Of a stretch of DNA of 43,216 bases, positions 42,069 through 43,216 are shown one piece after another. Numbering within the stretch: the stretch's first letter is position 1; every line of letters begins with the position of its first letter. The DNA is from an uncultured Verrucomicrobiota bacterium (GTDB lineage: Bacteria > Verrucomicrobiota > Verrucomicrobiia > Limisphaerales > UBA9464). Made by a program: the position numbers and the translations under genes. The stretch is from NCBI GenBank assembly GCA_903821635.1, contig CAIJLV010000186.1, positions 1 to 43,216 on the forward strand, given 5' to 3'. Under the pieces are notes generated by a model that saw nothing but the letters and a program-made list of their open reading frames with translations, searched no databases and had not been told where the DNA came from.

Positions 42069-42694
42069 ACCCCGGAGGACTGCGCTTCGCCACGCTTGGC
42101 TAGGTTGCGCTCCGCCGCCACCAAAGCCTAACCGACCTTGACCGTGGCTCACGCCCGGCCGGACCGGCGCCGCGAGTGCGGGGCCGGATCACCGCGAGCA
42201 TGACAATGCTAATTTCCGGTGTGGCGGATGACACTTGAGGAAGCTGTGGCCGCGGTGGAATCGACCTTGGGGTGGCGAGGGGCGTGCCGCCCTTCCCGCA
42301 GGGGGGAGCCGGTGTTTAAAAGTAGGTGGGTCGCCCGCCCGGAGCGGCGGCTGGGAAGCGGCTTCCGCCGATGGAATCCCAGCCCAAACGGAGCCGCTCT
42401 CTCGGGGGGGGGCGGACAGGTCGTAGCGCGGAAAGTTCTGGGTCTGAGTGCCACTTGCGAAACTGCTGAAAGGTTCGACCAGCTTGGGCTTTCCGGTATT
42501 TTTGGCAGGCGCTAACGCAGGCCTCCAATGTTTTGGCACGCGCTGCCCTTGCCCGGGTTCGCGCTCCGAACGGGGCTGCCGTCCGGAAACTTGACCCAAA
42601 AATCCGGCCCACGGCGGAGTGTAACCAAAGTGTGGGCTGGTGGCTGGAAGGTCGGGTTTGACAGACGCAGGTCCCGTGGGCAGACATCAGCGTC
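42069..42694. other. 626-bp gene-poor stretch
   Basis: No convincing gene is seen here. The open frames on both strands are rich in Arg, Pro and Gly and have no recognisable domain or signal. A TTGACA hexamer at 42658-42663 could be a -35 box for the truncated gene at 42695, but no good -10 follows at 16-18 bp. Confidence 0.6.
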
Positions 42695-43093
42695 ATGTTT
42701 AAGCCACCGACGCTTCCCAAGCCATCCGCCGCCTGGGTTCGCCCCGGCTCCGCGGCTCACTTCAGCCGCTATTCGACCGCGGTGCTTGCTTTGGCGAGCA
42801 CCGCGGGAGCCCAAGCCGCCATCGTCTATTCGAACCCGACGGATGCGACCCTCACTCAGGGGCAAACCACCAGGGTCGACTTTCTCACCGGCAGCTTTGT
42901 CGGCAGCTCAGGCCTTAATGTTAGCTACAGTGGTTCCGAATATGTTGAATTTTTTCAAGGAACACACGTGAGCGCCACGGCCACGGACGGTGGCCAATGG
43001 GGTAAACTGAGCCGCTTCAGCGACGGTGCCAGCATCGGGAGTGGGGGCGGTGCCGTGGGGTGGGACGTTAATTTTAACTACGCAGACTACTGA
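42695..43093 (+). pseudogene. Secreted protein gene truncated by an insertion sequence
   Basis: A 132-residue frame starting with MFKPPTLPKPSAAW. A hydrophobic segment ending in ALASTAGAQAA is compatible with a signal peptide after an Arg/Ser-containing N-region. The mature part is Gly/Ser/Thr-rich and starts IVYSNPTDATLTQGQ, like beta-rich exported proteins of the PEP-CTERM kind common in this phylum. The frame stops at TGA 43091-43093, and these three bases are the first of the insertion sequence end, so the natural C-terminus is missing. The original product cannot be named. Confidence 0.7.
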
Positions 43094-43216
43094 CGTGACC
43101 TCGCCAAACTGAGCCGGGAGGAGTGAGAGTCTGGGCCGAAGAAAGGACCAGACGATGAAAGGCAAGCGACACACGACGGAGGAGAAGATTCGGATCCTGC
43201 GGGAAGTGGACGGAGG
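43091..43216 (+). mobile_element. Left end of an IS3-family-type insertion sequence (partial)
   Basis: Starts TGACGTGACC, compatible with the TGA-initial terminal repeats common in IS3-family elements. It contains a short leader followed by the beginning of a transposase orfA, and runs off the window edge. The right end and target-site duplication cannot be seen, so the exact left boundary is inferred from the reading-frame interruption and the terminal sequence. Confidence 0.7.
43155..43216 (+). CDS. IS3-family transposase orfA, 3' truncated
   Basis: The first 20 codons (MKGKRHTTEEKIRILREVDG) match the helix-turn-helix N-terminus of IS3-type OrfA proteins, where a basic start leads into T-x-E-E-K-I-x-I-L-R-E. 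A purine-rich AAAGGA element sits upstream of the ATG at 43155. The rest of orfA, the frameshift region and the DDE orfB are outside the window. Confidence 0.78.
   Translation, partial: MKGKRHTTEEKIRILREVDG

Noticed and set aside
42189..42599. 136-codon minus-strand frame in the gene-poor stretch
   Set aside because: Composition is Pro/Arg/Ser-rich with no signal peptide, domain or ribosome-binding site, so it is more likely a chance frame in high-GC DNA.

Overview
The window is a GC-rich bacterial chromosome segment, densely packed with genes on both strands. Its gene content points to the phylum Verrucomicrobiota, most likely a Pedosphaera/Limisphaerales-type (subdivision 3) lineage. The evidence is two huge secreted proteins of the PVC 'membrane-bound dehydrogenase / HEAT / CxxCH cytochrome' type, a pseudopilin with the H-X9-DG C-terminal motif, DUF1080 and DUF362 proteins, a futalosine-pathway MqnA and a dnaA gene without dnaN beside it. 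This placement is inferred from gene families; no rRNA gene is present to confirm it.

Layout. 1-6.1 kb: the 3' end of a dihydrolipoamide-dehydrogenase-like flavoprotein, then convergent glycerate kinase, a 989-aa PVC dehydrogenase/cytochrome protein and a GNAT acetyltransferase. 6.1-12.9 kb (minus strand): an RseP-type site-2 protease, an FlK-like thioesterase, a TPR lipoprotein and a soluble multi-PAS histidine kinase. 13.1-15.9 kb (plus): an exported DUF362 protein, a pseudopilin and a DUF1080 lipoprotein. 16.1-22.3 kb (plus): a four-gene signalling block made of a membrane PAS histidine kinase, two receiver-HDOD proteins and a receiver protein with a degenerate HD-GYP domain. Two of its three junctions are ATGA overlaps. 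22.3-32.5 kb (minus): yebC, a 1729-aa NodB/VCBS/dehydrogenase/HEAT/cytochrome fusion, a possible 40-aa membrane peptide, mnmA, a sialidase-like secreted protein and dnaA. 32.5-42 kb: a dnaA upstream region with one perfect DnaA box, glnB (PII), a class V aminotransferase, an outer-membrane phospholipase A, a DUF2892 protein, a SufE-like protein, a TatD-family hydrolase, mqnA, a DEAD-box RNA helicase and a DUF547 protein. 42-43.2 kb: a gene-poor stretch, then a secreted-protein gene cut by the left end of an IS3-type insertion sequence that runs off the window.

How the genes work together. Housekeeping genes (dnaA, mnmA, yebC, glnB, sufE-like, mqnA, rseP, helicase) are mixed with exported proteins for binding or degrading polymers and transferring electrons (the two PVC dehydrogenases, sialidase-like, DUF1080, OMPLA). 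The 16-22 kb signalling block is the most system-like unit: one sensor kinase is translationally linked to output proteins with three receivers, all ending in HD-superfamily domains rather than DNA-binding domains. Several convergent or terminal gene ends carry strong GC-rich hairpins without a U-tract. The aminotransferase has the most classical terminator-like hairpin. No tRNA, rRNA, CRISPR array or prophage was seen.
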